Assembly: GCA_017512705.1 (NCBI GenBank)
Contig: JAFWEX010000150.1
Location: 348,365 to 412,364 of the forward strand
Length of the DNA stretch: 64,000 bases
Reading direction: 5' to 3'
Source: Paenibacillus sp.
GTDB taxonomy: Bacteria; Bacillota; Bacilli; Paenibacillales; Paenibacillaceae
Below the pieces are notes generated by a model that worked only from the letters and a program-made list of their open reading frames with translations, was not told where the DNA came from and made no database searches. A program made the position numbers and the translations under genes. Positions 43,542 through 53,196 of the stretch are shown one piece after another. Within the stretch, counting starts at the first letter, position 1. Every line of letters begins with the position of its first letter.

Positions 43542-46274
43542 CTATAAACGCGGATCTACTCGCTCCGATTCAAGAGATAAGGCAGCGAGTACACATTCAT
43601 GAATCCGCTCTATGGATTCGCCGCGCACAAAACGTTCGACCCCTTCCATACCCAAAGCACTTTCAAGCAACCCATGCCGTTCCTTTTTGGACGTTTTGCG
43701 TTTGCGAAGACGAGCGACGTGCTCAGGAGCCAGATAATCCATGCCGTAGATGATATGCAAATATGCACGCCCTCTAACTTTCAGTGCAGGCTGAATCATC
43801 TTGTTGCCGTTCCAACTGCGGAATGTCTCGGGTTTGATTACGATCCCCTCATGACCTTCCGCTGTAATCTCCTCCCACCAGCGAATGATGTCTTCCTCAT
43901 CTGTCTCATCTGCAATAACACGGTATTCCGTCTCCATCATTAGCCCCGAGATCTGAGCCAGCTCCCGGCTCTGCTCCATATGCCACTCATGGGTCTGCTC
44001 CCAGAACGTTCCCGTGCTATGAGCCAGAATATGAAACGGTGCAATACGGATGTCACCAATGTCCTTGACATCCCAGCAGTAGTATTGGAACACATCCCGG
44101 AATTTCCGGGCATTCGCCAGCTTAACCTTCGTTTCCTGTAGCCAATCGGCAACATCACGTCCTGCATTCGCAGCCTCACGGATTTTGTCTACCACAACGC
44201 TGCGATCCAACAATGCTGCTTCAGCAACATGAGCATATTGTGAAGCAATCAGCTCCTGCGCTTTCAGATTCCAAGGTACAATCTCTGCATCCAACAAAAC
44301 AAATTCGGTCTGATACCGTTTGAAATATCCGTCCACAGTCAAGTCCGCGTGTAACCTGGAGAGTACCTCCTGCTCTGTCGTTGGATCAAAAAAGGATCGT
44401 CCTGTGCGTGTTACGATACGGCCCAGCATCGGTCTCCCTACACGCTGGGAGGCAGCCTGTTCATCACGGAACAGGAGTAGAATAGCTCGACTACCCATAT
44501 GTTTCTTCTCCGCAACCATACGAGTTACTCCCTGTGAACGATAGTAACGGAATGCATCCCTCGGATGCTCCATAAACCCTTCCACAGAACATTCACCCGG
44601 CGGTGGACTCATGGTTGGCGGGATATAGACTAGTTCCTCAAGCGGTACCGTAAAATGTGAAAAGGTATCCAGCGCCGTCTGTGCCAATTCTCCCTGCACA
44701 GTAACATTCAACCTTGACCCTGTCTGCACTGTAAAACCGTTCTTGAACTTGCGTATGTTCGGCGGTGCAAAGCACTGATGTTCCCAACGTTTCAACGGAC
44801 TATCCGGGTCCTGGGCATAGTCTTGCTTCGCCGGTACACTAACAATCTCCCGTTCGGGCATTCTCCATGCCGTGAGCATGCCCCCAAATACAACGCCCTG
44901 ATCAATATTGACGGTGTCATTCACCATGGTAGGGTACGGTCTTGGATCATGTCCCCAGACAACACATTCACCAGACATATGATCTACGTACCAATCCTTG
45001 CGCACCGGCCTTCCTTTCTCATCTGTTCCATCCACATCCCCATACCGGCAGTAATCCTGAATGCGCTTGGACTGCTTACCGATAAAATGATCTCGTATCC
45101 CCGCGTGGACAACAACGACCTGTCTTACACCATTTTGGGTGAACACCAGATGTGACGGTGCTCCAAACAGAAAATCTCGCAGTTCTGCCCGAACTTGCTG
45201 TGCCCGATCTGTGCCTTGGACTTGTTCCAGTTGCATCAGCTCGGCTTCTACAAGCTCATCCCCATGATTCAATGTGACGTCACGTCCGTCCAGATAACGC
45301 GCTATTTTCCATCCGTGGTTACTGTCGACCATATAAGCAAGACCAGCTTCACAATGCCGCTGCCAGAAAAGCAAACATTTTAACGATTCCGGGCCACGGC
45401 TGCTTACATCCCCGACAGAAACGAGCTTTCGCCCTTCGGGATGGCGCATCATGCCATCGCCTCGTTCGTCCACGTACCCTAGACGATGAATGAGATCCAT
45501 CATTTCAACGTAACAGCCGTGAATATCGCCAATGATATCAATCCCCGTGCCCATGTCTAACATCAGCGGATTCGTTGTGCGTACAAAGGTCACAGGGTAA
45601 GGGTGTTTCAGCACGTAGCTCGCATCAAATCCTTCATCACGGATGGAGCGCAAGGTACACTTGAATTGCTGGGCTTGCTGTTTTACCCGCTGACGTCCAC
45701 GCGGATGTTTACGCCGTTCATCACGCTCAAGCAATACATGCTCCGGCACATCCAGAACGATGGCGATGACAGGCACATGGGCTTTACGTGCCAGCTCAAT
45801 CAACCGTTCGCGATCCTCGGGATACAGATGAGTCGCATCCACCCAGGTCAGCTTGTTCAGACGACAGCGGGTTGCGAGCATCGCTTCCATCGCTTCAAAT
45901 GCTTTGGCTGATACCTGCTGATACTCTGCGTACAACACATCCGCTTCACTGCGAGGTCGATGCCTCCATTCCACATACTCGTCGTCACCAACCAGCATAC
46001 GAAACTGATCAGACGAGACTACCTCAGTAGCACGAATAATATCCTCAGCTACAAGCTGGGCCAGCAATGTACTTTTGCCACTGTTCGATGGGCCAATCAG
46101 TACAACGATTCCTGCATGCGGCAACTGAATCTCACGCTGTCTGCCTGGCTGTCTGTCGTGGTCTTCATGAGGTTGCCTGTCCTGCGCATAGTCTTTATAA
46201 CGTGGCTTTCCCGGGCCCGATCCAGGTTGTGAATGACTGTGATCCCCCGTACCTGTCTGTTTATCTCTTCTCAT
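43542..46274 (-). CDS. pnkp: polynucleotide kinase-phosphatase(-ligase) of bacterial RNA repair
   Basis: 910-residue RNA end-healing and sealing enzyme. N-terminal His/Gln-rich extension (about 50 residues); kinase domain with P-loop LIGPSNSGKSTL (about 58); metallophosphatase domain with DIHGCY, GDVSSRGP, SNHG, VVVHAGI and VWGHDPRPYP, keeping the metal-binding Asp/His/Asn and phosphate Arg; C-terminal adenylyltransferase domain with AEKKHMGSRAIL (Lys nucleophile) and EGIVIKPE. It repairs 5'-OH/2',3'-cyclic-phosphate breaks, as left by ribotoxins. Overlaps the upstream hen1 stop by 4 bases (ATGA), last gene of the operon. Confidence 0.93.
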   Translation of the reverse strand: MRRDKQTGTGDHSHSQPGSGPGKPRYKDYAQDRQPHEDHDRQPGRQREIQLPHAGIVVLIGPSNSGKSTLLAQLVAEDIIRATEVVSSDQFRMLVGDDEYVEWRHRPRSEADVLYAEYQQVSAKAFEAMEAMLATRCRLNKLTWVDATHLYPEDRERLIELARKAHVPVIAIVLDVPEHVLLERDERRKHPRGRQRVKQQAQQFKCTLRSIRDEGFDASYVLKHPYPVTFVRTTNPLMLDMGTGIDIIGDIHGCYVEMMDLIHRLGYVDERGDGMMRHPEGRKLVSVGDVSSRGPESLKCLLFWQRHCEAGLAYMVDSNHGWKIARYLDGRDVTLNHGDELVEAELMQLEQVQGTDRAQQVRAELRDFLFGAPSHLVFTQNGVRQVVVVHAGIRDHFIGKQSKRIQDYCRYGDVDGTDEKGRPVRKDWYVDHMSGECVVWGHDPRPYPTMVNDTVNIDQGVVFGGMLTAWRMPEREIVSVPAKQDYAQDPDSPLKRWEHQCFAPPNIRKFKNGFTVQTGSRLNVTVQGELAQTALDTFSHFTVPLEELVYIPPTMSPPPGECSVEGFMEHPRDAFRYYRSQGVTRMVAEKKHMGSRAILLLFRDEQAASQRVGRPMLGRIVTRTGRSFFDPTTEQEVLSRLHADLTVDGYFKRYQTEFVLLDAEIVPWNLKAQELIASQYAHVAEAALLDRSVVVDKIREAANAGRDVADWLQETKVKLANARKFRDVFQYYCWDVKDIGDIRIAPFHILAHSTGTFWEQTHEWHMEQSRELAQISGLMMETEYRVIADETDEEDIIRWWEEITAEGHEGIVIKPETFRSWNGNKMIQPALKVRGRAYLHIIYGMDYLAPEHVARLRKRKTSKKERHGLLESALGMEGVERFVRGESIERIHECVLAALSLESERVDPRL

Positions 46275-47764
46275 CCCTGCTCCTCCTTTCTCTGTGTGAA
46301 CATGGCCAGTTGTGTTGGCTGTCCGAAGCCTTCCTTGTCCATACCAATTCCGCTGATCTCATAGGTATAATTACTTTTTTCCGCCCAATGTGCACAACGA
46401 CTGTTAAATTCCTCCCGTGTCCACTCAAAACGATGATCATGGTGACGTAGCTGCTCTTGCTCCATCGCATACACTTCGTTATATTCCTTGTTTGGTGTTG
46501 TCATCAGTAACACTTTCGGCTGATACTCCTTCAGAATGGTATCCAGAATGCCATCCAAACGATATTCCTCAATGTGTTCAATCACTTCACACAAGATCAT
46601 GACATCCTGATGCTGCATCTGCTCATCAAAATAAAACAAGGAACCTAGCATCGGCTCCGGTATAACTTGAACTCCAGGCCGATCCTGCATTTTGGCGAAT
46701 CGCTCCATCGCCCGCAGACGTGATTGACCCGAAGGCTCAACGGCAAGGATGGATTCCACGCCAGAGATATAAGCGAGGCGGGCAGACAACTTGCCCTCCC
46801 CTGCACCCATATCCACAATACGCCGTTTATCCGACAACGAATCCACGATATCTGTGATGGCTCGATAGCGTAAATCATTCAAGCGTACAGGTGGTTCGGA
46901 TGAGCCTACAGCTAAAGTTACATTAGCACTTGTCCCCTTATCCTCATGCCTTGGTAATGCAGACTCCGGTTCCGCTGTTGCCTGCTGGTTACCATCTGCC
47001 CCCTCCACAAGCTCATTTCCCTGTGTTCCAGCAATTAATGCTCCATACTGACGTTCATACGTCCGAATCAATTCAGCAAAACGAAGAGTACGCCTAACGA
47101 TAAGCTCCTTAAGCGGATGTGTGTCTAGCCATCCCTCGCCATACCGGTTGATTTTATCCATCTCATCCTCACTGATGAAATAGTGCTTGTAGTTATCCAG
47201 CACCGGAATCAGCAGAAACAATTGACGTAAGGACTGCTGTATCGTTTGCTTACCACGTATCGTAATGTGACGAACTGTGCTTCTATTTTTCAGGTCAAAA
47301 GAGTAGGCTGACTCTCCCCGTTCTATAGTTACATCATATCCCAGAGGGGAGAATAGCTCCTCCACCACACGGTCAGGCAGATCGGAAGCCACCGGGCCAA
47401 ACTTCAGCTCCAATTCGAAGGCATGATCCACCCACTGCACGTAGTCTTCCTTCGGTTTGCCATTCAGAGCCGTGCCCAGTGCACCACGTATGTAGGAGCA
47501 AAATAGACTGCTAGTCACGAACTCCCTGTCATTGATGTATTGCGTAATGTCATAACCATCCGGTGTACCTCTGACCAGCTGAACTGGATCGGGCTCGGCA
47601 TGAATGAACACTTCTATCTCTGTCTCCTGCTCCAAGGTTGTCGTATAGACCATTCGGACACGTACACCTTTATCCATTCGGTCATACACGTTGTTCGGAT
47701 TTTTGGCGAGCAGATGAGACACGACCCCTGCATTCGCTCCACTAGCTTTTAAGATCAGATGCAT
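46271..47764 (-). CDS. hen1: 3'-terminal RNA ribose 2'-O-methyltransferase Hen1
   Basis: 497 residues. The N-terminal half is the domain that binds and stimulates Pnkp; the C-terminal half is a SAM methyltransferase (RRIVDMGAGEGKLS) with the Mn-binding set EVIEHIEE and RHHDHRFEW, and TTPNKEYN. It methylates the 2'-OH at a broken RNA 3' end before sealing, so the repaired site resists re-cleavage. Start is the ATG at 47764 with GAGGAGGAG upstream; a frame 11 codons longer lacks this. Co-transcribed with pnkp and the nucleotidyltransferase gene. Confidence 0.94.
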   Translation of the reverse strand: MHLILKASGANAGVVSHLLAKNPNNVYDRMDKGVRVRMVYTTTLEQETEIEVFIHAEPDPVQLVRGTPDGYDITQYINDREFVTSSLFCSYIRGALGTALNGKPKEDYVQWVDHAFELELKFGPVASDLPDRVVEELFSPLGYDVTIERGESAYSFDLKNRSTVRHITIRGKQTIQQSLRQLFLLIPVLDNYKHYFISEDEMDKINRYGEGWLDTHPLKELIVRRTLRFAELIRTYERQYGALIAGTQGNELVEGADGNQQATAEPESALPRHEDKGTSANVTLAVGSSEPPVRLNDLRYRAITDIVDSLSDKRRIVDMGAGEGKLSARLAYISGVESILAVEPSGQSRLRAMERFAKMQDRPGVQVIPEPMLGSLFYFDEQMQHQDVMILCEVIEHIEEYRLDGILDTILKEYQPKVLLMTTPNKEYNEVYAMEQEQLRHHDHRFEWTREEFNSRCAHWAEKSNYTYEISGIGMDKEGFGQPTQLAMFTQRKEEQG

Positions 47765-47825
47765 ATCTTCTCCTCCTCTCGTTGATTCACAAGCCATGTA
47801 TACACTTTAAATCTCTCTATTTCTT

Positions 47826-48620
47826 TTATGCCCAAACTTCCTGTACAGCAGATCGAAATATCCGGTTTAATGCATCATTCTCCACAGTCACTTGTCCCTC
47901 AATCCTGGCGGCCATCTGCTCCACATGTGCAATTTGATCAACAATGTATGATTGGATGGCCGGAAGCTGCGGCTCCATATCCATTTCGTCTCCAGCTTTT
48001 TTCCGACGCAGCAGCTCCTGAATCTCGGTATACAGGGACGTGTCTGCTGGAATTAAGGTATCAACAAGCTCCTCAAACGCCATAGGCGGCATACTTTCAT
48101 TCCGTTCAATCCAGCCACAAGCCAGCAGCGGGCGCAGCACATAAAAGTATTTCTTGATCTTCACCTGTTCGCCCTGCAAGTAATCACGGAAGTTGCCTTT
48201 AGCCATGTTCAGGTAGTGATATAGACATGATTTTGGTGAAAACGTCAGCGGTGACAGACTACGGATCTGCTCAGCGACACTATATTGCTCCTTATACTGA
48301 ATTGGGGACTGCAGCCACTCCAACAACGGTGGGTTCGACTTGCGGAACAGCTTCAGTGCTTTGCGTATATCCCATCCGCTCATGTCCAGCTGGTCACTAA
48401 TTGGACGTTCAATCACATCCCGCTGATCATCAATCGACAAATACCACTCCAAAGGTCTGACATAAATAAAACGCACATCATAGTCACTGTCCTGAGAAGG
48501 AAATCCCCAAGCCCGGCTGCCTGACTCACAGGCATAGATAATGCGAATATGCTCCTCCTGCTCGATCTGAGCGAGTTGTCTTACGATATGGTCTCTCATC
48601 GTTTGATCCACTCCGGTCAT
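47826..48620 (-). CDS. RlaP-type nucleotidyltransferase of the RNA-repair operon
   Basis: 264 residues, DNA-polymerase-beta-like nucleotidyltransferase: CESGSRAWGFPSQDSDYDVRF holds the GS motif and the Asp-x-Asp pair (about 32-50); the rest is helical. Fits the YcgL/RlaP family (predicted RNA ligase accessory protein), known from comparative genomics to travel with RNA-repair genes. GGAGGAG lies 7 bases before the ATG at 48620. First gene of the operon, 61 bases before hen1. Biochemical role undetermined. Confidence 0.87.
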   Translation of the reverse strand: MTGVDQTMRDHIVRQLAQIEQEEHIRIIYACESGSRAWGFPSQDSDYDVRFIYVRPLEWYLSIDDQRDVIERPISDQLDMSGWDIRKALKLFRKSNPPLLEWLQSPIQYKEQYSVAEQIRSLSPLTFSPKSCLYHYLNMAKGNFRDYLQGEQVKIKKYFYVLRPLLACGWIERNESMPPMAFEELVDTLIPADTSLYTEIQELLRRKKAGDEMDMEPQLPAIQSYIVDQIAHVEQMAARIEGQVTVENDALNRIFRSAVQEVWA

Positions 48621-48857
48621 ACTTGATCTCCTCCATCTCGGTACCGTCTACAAAGCTGCGGTAAAATGTTTTATTCTCATATGTTCAATCTTCTCCTTGT
48701 AGTATGCTGGATATCCTGCACTCCGAACATGGTGAAAGTATGACGACTTTAGTGGGACTTTGGAGCGAATCTGCGCGAATATAAGCAACTTTGCAATGAA
48801 AACAGACGTTTATCTTGATACAATAAAGAGATCACAATCCATACGGGAGTGAGACAC

Positions 48858-50213
48858 TTGGCAAAAGAAAGCTTTGACAAAGAGATTCAGTTCCTGCGTA
48901 TGCTGTCTCTGACCAGCGGCGCATATAACCGTCAGCAATACGCCAAACGACTTGGCATATCCGTACATACCTTTGATAAAACCCAGCGCAAGCTGCGAGA
49001 TATTCACCATAGTCTGACCAATCAAGACCATGACAGTGACTCTGGCCGGGAGATGGCAGATCTTGTTCGTTTTCAGTACGGCGAGTCCGCCGAGCCCCTG
49101 CTGCTCTTCCTTTTTCGCGCCAAATCGATGAAAGAATCGGAAGTTGAGCGCTTATCCGTCATTTTGCACACACTTCAAGATTCCGCACGAACCGCGATGG
49201 AATTGCTGGATGCGTGCTGCGCCGACCTGCCGGAAGAATTGGCACTGCCCGATGAAAAAACGATACGCTCGGATCTCAAGTACCTGGAGGAAGTGGGTGT
49301 CATTCGCAGAGAACCGGGCGGGCGCCCCTATCGGTATGCCTTACAACAGGATGTACTGACGAAACTTACGCCAGAGGAGCAGCTGGAGCTGTACGACTTT
49401 GTCGATATCATGGCGAACACGCAGATTCCATCGGTGCAGGGTTATTTACTCCGGGATAGTCTAAAAAAAGTGATTACCGCAAATTATCCGCAAGAAGAAG
49501 CGACAGAACCATATATTTATAAATACCATTATGTTTCGCGCATTCTGGACGAAGCTCATCTCTTTACCTTACTTGGTGCCATACGACAGCGTAAACGCGT
49601 GCAGTTTCAGTATTTTTCGCCGAAAAAACCTTCCTCCTACAGCTCGCAAAACACCAATCCGAAGTTTGAACGGGAAGGTAGTGGGAGTTCCATCCGGATC
49701 ACCCCGATTGAAGTCGTCTATGATCATCAGTATGGGCGTTGGTATGTCATCGGATATCAGAGTCGGCGAAGATATGTAAAGTTTCGGATGGAGGGCATCA
49801 CTCAGCTGGAGGAGCTCCATCCCGTTGAAGAAGAGCATATGTCCGCATTGAAAAAAGAGTGGGCGGAGATAAGCCGGTACAGCTGGCTTGTCGACACAGG
49901 ACGCACCGTGACGGTGCAAGCACGCTTTTTTCACCCGGGAGAGGGACAGCGCAACTTTATTCTGGATCGTGTCCGCTTGCAAGGACAATGGGGAACCATT
50001 ACGCCAGAAACGGATCATAGCTTTCGATATGAAATCCGGGTGAATGGCACAACAGAGATTAAACCTTGGCTGCGCAGCTTTGGCTCCAGCTGTGAGATTC
50101 TGGCTCCGCCTAGGCTGCGCCAGGAGATGATTGAGGAATGGAAGGAGATTGCGGCGTACTATGAACCTGTTCGAGAAGATGTTCAACTATCAGATTATGA
50201 CGAGGCTGAATGA
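48858..50213 (+). CDS. WYL-domain transcriptional regulator
   Basis: 451 residues. N-terminal helix-turn-helix (YNRQQYAKRLGISVHTFDKT), a second winged-helix region (DEKTIRSDLKYLEEVGVI), and a WYL sensor domain (about 235-325) with RITPIEVVYDHQYGRWYVIG and RRRYVKFRMEGI, then a WCX extension. WYL domains bind nucleic-acid-derived or nucleotide ligands and often control repair or defence genes. Start probably the TTG at 48858 behind GGGAG; a GTG at 48849 overlaps that site. Divergent from the RNA-repair operon, which it probably controls. Confidence 0.85.
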   Translation: MAKESFDKEIQFLRMLSLTSGAYNRQQYAKRLGISVHTFDKTQRKLRDIHHSLTNQDHDSDSGREMADLVRFQYGESAEPLLLFLFRAKSMKESEVERLSVILHTLQDSARTAMELLDACCADLPEELALPDEKTIRSDLKYLEEVGVIRREPGGRPYRYALQQDVLTKLTPEEQLELYDFVDIMANTQIPSVQGYLLRDSLKKVITANYPQEEATEPYIYKYHYVSRILDEAHLFTLLGAIRQRKRVQFQYFSPKKPSSYSSQNTNPKFEREGSGSSIRITPIEVVYDHQYGRWYVIGYQSRRRYVKFRMEGITQLEELHPVEEEHMSALKKEWAEISRYSWLVDTGRTVTVQARFFHPGEGQRNFILDRVRLQGQWGTITPETDHSFRYEIRVNGTTEIKPWLRSFGSSCEILAPPRLRQEMIEEWKEIAAYYEPVREDVQLSDYDEAE

Positions 50214-51003
50214 GACAGGAGTGTTCACCTGGACTTCACAGGAACGAGCCTGGTTGCGAATGATGATGGAACATCCAGCTGCACAAGAGGCGTTAAGTCC
50301 AGAAACATGGGCAAAACTGAACCATATGCTGGACGGTGAGCAACACCTGAATCTTCAGGATTACTTGACCGAAAAAGCCAAGAGCGAGGAAAGCAGTGTC
50401 TCGCATCCGCTCCTTCGACCGTTAAGACAGATCATATTGGAAGGTCAAGGGTTTCAGATGACAGGACGAATCCGCAGCGGGCGCACAAGTCAGGAGCAGT
50501 TCGGGTTCCCGTATAAACTTGAATATTCCATGGTTAAAAAGGAATGGTATGTCCTCTGGTATGCTCCACATTTTGGGAGATTAATGTCCACCAAACTGCA
50601 TAGCATCACCAAGCTGGAGGCTCGGTCCATCAAACCAGAAGCAGCATCCCGATATAAAGCAAGCATCGCTCTCCTAACCGAGAAACGCAAAACGTCGCTT
50701 ACTATCGAGGTGCTGCCTGAGTTCAATACGGAGTTATCTCGCATTCTTTATGCTTTCTCCAGTTTTGAGAGACAAGTCGAGTATAACGAAACCCAACAGA
50801 TCTATCGGATTCTGCTGACAGTTTCGCGAAATGAGATAGATTATGTGTTGTCCAAAATGCGTTTTCTCGGCAAACGCGTTCGAATCATTAACGATACCGC
50901 CTTGCAGGAACGAATGTCCGAGACTGCGGCCAAAGTTTTGGCCCGTTATGAACAGTCCGAGTCTGCGCAGGTGGAACATGAAACTACAGCACAAGCTGAT
51001 TAG
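50161..51003 (+). CDS. second WYL-domain protein, overlapping the first
   Basis: 281 residues. A helical N-terminus (TSQERAWLRMMMEHPAAQEA), a WYL-like central part (PYKLEYSMVKKEWYVLWYAP and MSTKLHSITKLE) and a C-terminal WCX-like domain (SLTIEVLPEFN and later ISRNEIDYVLSKMRFLG-type segment). It starts inside the 3' end of the first WYL gene (53-base overlap), a tight coupling that suggests a heteromeric pair. No DNA-binding helix-turn-helix is obvious, so it may be a sensor subunit. Confidence 0.8.
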   Translation: MNLFEKMFNYQIMTRLNETGVFTWTSQERAWLRMMMEHPAAQEALSPETWAKLNHMLDGEQHLNLQDYLTEKAKSEESSVSHPLLRPLRQIILEGQGFQMTGRIRSGRTSQEQFGFPYKLEYSMVKKEWYVLWYAPHFGRLMSTKLHSITKLEARSIKPEAASRYKASIALLTEKRKTSLTIEVLPEFNTELSRILYAFSSFERQVEYNETQQIYRILLTVSRNEIDYVLSKMRFLGKRVRIINDTALQERMSETAAKVLARYEQSESAQVEHETTAQAD

Positions 51004-51064
51004 AATAACATCCTCAATCGAATACTCCATCGAATAAGGGACGGAATGCTGCAAAAGGCTCGAT

Positions 51065-51565
51065 TCACGTAGCACTGCTACTGTTTGCTGCATTTCGTCT
51101 TTTGTTAATGGCGTGTACTCCCATCACCACAGCAACCAATTCATAGGTGTTCAAATATTCCGATTGGTTATCCAGGACAAATGCCCCTGAACTAAACCAG
51201 CCACTTGTGCGGCGGAAACTTGCGGCGATCCGGCCAGCTCCGTCGGTCACATCATATTCCTGCGAAAATGCCGGAGCAGATACATTATATAGACCACGTG
51301 AACCGGCATCGTATTCATATTTTTTGCTAAAAAAGCTAAACCTTCCTCTCAACACTCCCAGATGTGTACCATCCGCTGCTGTCACATCCCAACGACTCGT
51401 TAACATGCGGAATTTACCACTGCACACCAGACCATATTCGTCCGATACCTCAAGTGATGATCCAAACATACTTTTTAGATACAGGAATCCTGCCCGTTCC
51501 TGATTGGCATTCATAATTTCCGTTGATCCCGCATTAAAGAAATTATCTCTGAAGTATAATTGCAT
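51065..51565 (-). CDS. LURP-one/YxjI family (tubby-like) protein
   Basis: 166 residues: YFRDNFFNAGSTEI, AGFLYLKSMFGSSLEV, GRFSFFSKKYEYDAGSRG and LVAVVMGVHAINKRRN are the family landmarks of a 12-strand barrel with a central helix. Bacterial members are uncharacterised; a membrane or lipid role is guessed from the tubby/scramblase fold. AAGGAG lies 8 bases before the ATG at 51565; a frame 18 codons longer has no site. Confidence 0.85.
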   Translation of the reverse strand: MQLYFRDNFFNAGSTEIMNANQERAGFLYLKSMFGSSLEVSDEYGLVCSGKFRMLTSRWDVTAADGTHLGVLRGRFSFFSKKYEYDAGSRGLYNVSAPAFSQEYDVTDGAGRIAASFRRTSGWFSSGAFVLDNQSEYLNTYELVAVVMGVHAINKRRNAANSSSAT

Positions 51566-51697
51566 AATTCTTTCTCCTTCCCGTTGCCGTCTTTCCTGAT
51601 GCATAACAAGTGAATTCATTTCTTATAAGACATCCTATATACATCAATTTACGTATTCAAACTAAAATTGGGTGCATATACTCCGTAATTTTCTGTT

Positions 51698-51728
51698 AAA
51701 AAAAACGAGCAGCTCCGCCACCCGTTTT
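51698..51728 (-). terminator. terminator of the first GntR-ABC operon
   Basis: 12-bp stem with G-T pairs around GGA, ending in eight T on the minus strand. Confidence 0.75.
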
Positions 51729-51760
51729 ATCCGTACAGTATTTTATTGTTGACGAAATGA

Positions 51761-52501
51761 TTACACCTCTACTTTTTTATTGTTCAAATAGACCATTGCC
51801 CACACGAGGAGTAAAGCGAGAGCCATTTCAAACACAGTGCTTCCCCAGCGTCCATCTGCCCATATGTTCCCACTCGCTGTAATTGAAATACCTGCGCTCC
51901 CCTCGGTGAACTGGATCATATCATTAGGAGTGAACTTTCCTGCAAAAATCATATTTTCCAGCCAACTGATCAGGTTGATCAAAATTAAGAAAGCTACAAT
52001 GCCGATCCATGGGCCTGTTTTCCAGCGAAAAGTACCTGCTACGCTAATCGAGAAAAAGATAATAATGGTCATAAACAGAACAATCCAGCCTGTAAACAAC
52101 AATATGCTAATGATATTGGTGATGTTAATATTCGGCATATCTAGGTATGATGACAGATTCATTCCTAGTTTCATCGTGATATAGAGGTAACCGTGGGTAA
52201 AACTAAGCAACATCAGACCCAATCCGCAAAGTATACCAAAAATGATAGGTGACAACACATGAGACAGACTTGTGACCGGGATGAGACGACGATTATAAGA
52301 GCGGATGTTGGCCGTATAGGTTTTAATCATTTTCACAAAAATGGCCACGCCTGCTCCTACATAAGCCATAATGCCAAGCAGACTCCCTGTAACGGGAGAC
52401 ATTAATATCGTCTGTCCCACCTGAATAATCATCAGAATAACGAGCCCTGCGAGCAATGTATTCCAATTTCTCCGAAAATCATATTTCAACAATGTCATCA
52501 T
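51761..52501 (-). CDS. ABC-2-type permease subunit
   Basis: 246 residues with six membrane helices, no cytoplasmic ATPase motif. Start MMTLLKYDFRRNW is typical of ABC-2 permeases paired with GntR/YtrA-type regulators. Overlaps the ATPase stop (ATGATGA) and has AAGGAGG within the ATPase gene. Third gene of the operon. Probably exports or senses a membrane-active compound. Confidence 0.85.
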   Translation of the reverse strand: MMTLLKYDFRRNWNTLLAGLVILMIIQVGQTILMSPVTGSLLGIMAYVGAGVAIFVKMIKTYTANIRSYNRRLIPVTSLSHVLSPIIFGILCGLGLMLLSFTHGYLYITMKLGMNLSSYLDMPNINITNIISILLFTGWIVLFMTIIIFFSISVAGTFRWKTGPWIGIVAFLILINLISWLENMIFAGKFTPNDMIQFTEGSAGISITASGNIWADGRWGSTVFEMALALLLVWAMVYLNNKKVEV

Positions 52502-53196
52502 TCTGCAAAGACCTCCTTAAACATCTCATCCACACTTTTTCCATGTTTCAGCCGAATGGCCTCGACTTCCTCATGCATGACCAGCTTACCTTCCCGAATA
52601 AAGATCACTTCGTCGAATATACGTTCAATGTCATTCACCAGATGTGTGGATATGATCAGGCTGCTGTCTTCATCATAGAATTTGACGATGGCATCCAGAA
52701 TTTTACCTCTGGCTACCGGATCAACCCCGCCAATCGGTTCATCGAGCAAATACAGTTTTGCCTTACGGGAAAGAGCTAGTGTTAACTGCAGTCGCTCATT
52801 CATACCTTTGGACAGATGACTAACACGTTCATCCTTCCCGAGACTCATGAACTCCAGCATCTCCTGTGCCTTTTCTTCATCAAAATCTGCATAAAAATCG
52901 CGATAGTACGCTATTGCATCACGCACCCTCATCCACTTCTCCGTTAACGGATGATCAGGCATGAATGAAACGAGTGACTTCGTTTCCAAACCGACACGCT
53001 TACCTGTAACCTGAATACTTCCGCTAGCAGGATGCAACAAACCCGCGACCAGTTTCATCAGTGTACTTTTACCACTACCGTTGCTGCCAAGTAGCCCTAC
53101 AACCCGCCCAGGAGCAATATGAAGTGAAACGTTCTGTAAAGCCTGCTTCCTCCCGTACACTTTGCTGACCTCATTGAGTTCAAGTATGTTACTCAT
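52498..53196 (-). CDS. ABC transporter ATP-binding protein
   Basis: 232 residues. Walker A GLLGSNGSGKST, signature HLSKGMNERLQL (LSKGM form), Walker B LYLLDEPIGGVD and switch His in ISTHL. The Q-loop region reads SFMPDHPL. Belongs to the YtrB-type group of antibiotic-responsive exporters. GGGAGG precedes the ATG; overlaps the GntR gene by 8 bases. Confidence 0.92.
   Translation of the reverse strand: MSNILELNEVSKVYGRKQALQNVSLHIAPGRVVGLLGSNGSGKSTLMKLVAGLLHPASGSIQVTGKRVGLETKSLVSFMPDHPLTEKWMRVRDAIAYYRDFYADFDEEKAQEMLEFMSLGKDERVSHLSKGMNERLQLTLALSRKAKLYLLDEPIGGVDPVARGKILDAIVKFYDEDSSLIISTHLVNDIERIFDEVIFIREGKLVMHEEVEAIRLKHGKSVDEMFKEVFAE

Noticed and set aside
48621-48857. Search for a sigma-54 or clear sigma-A promoter of the RNA-repair operon
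   Set aside because: No GG-N10-GC element or convincing -35/-10 pair was found on either strand, so none is annotated.
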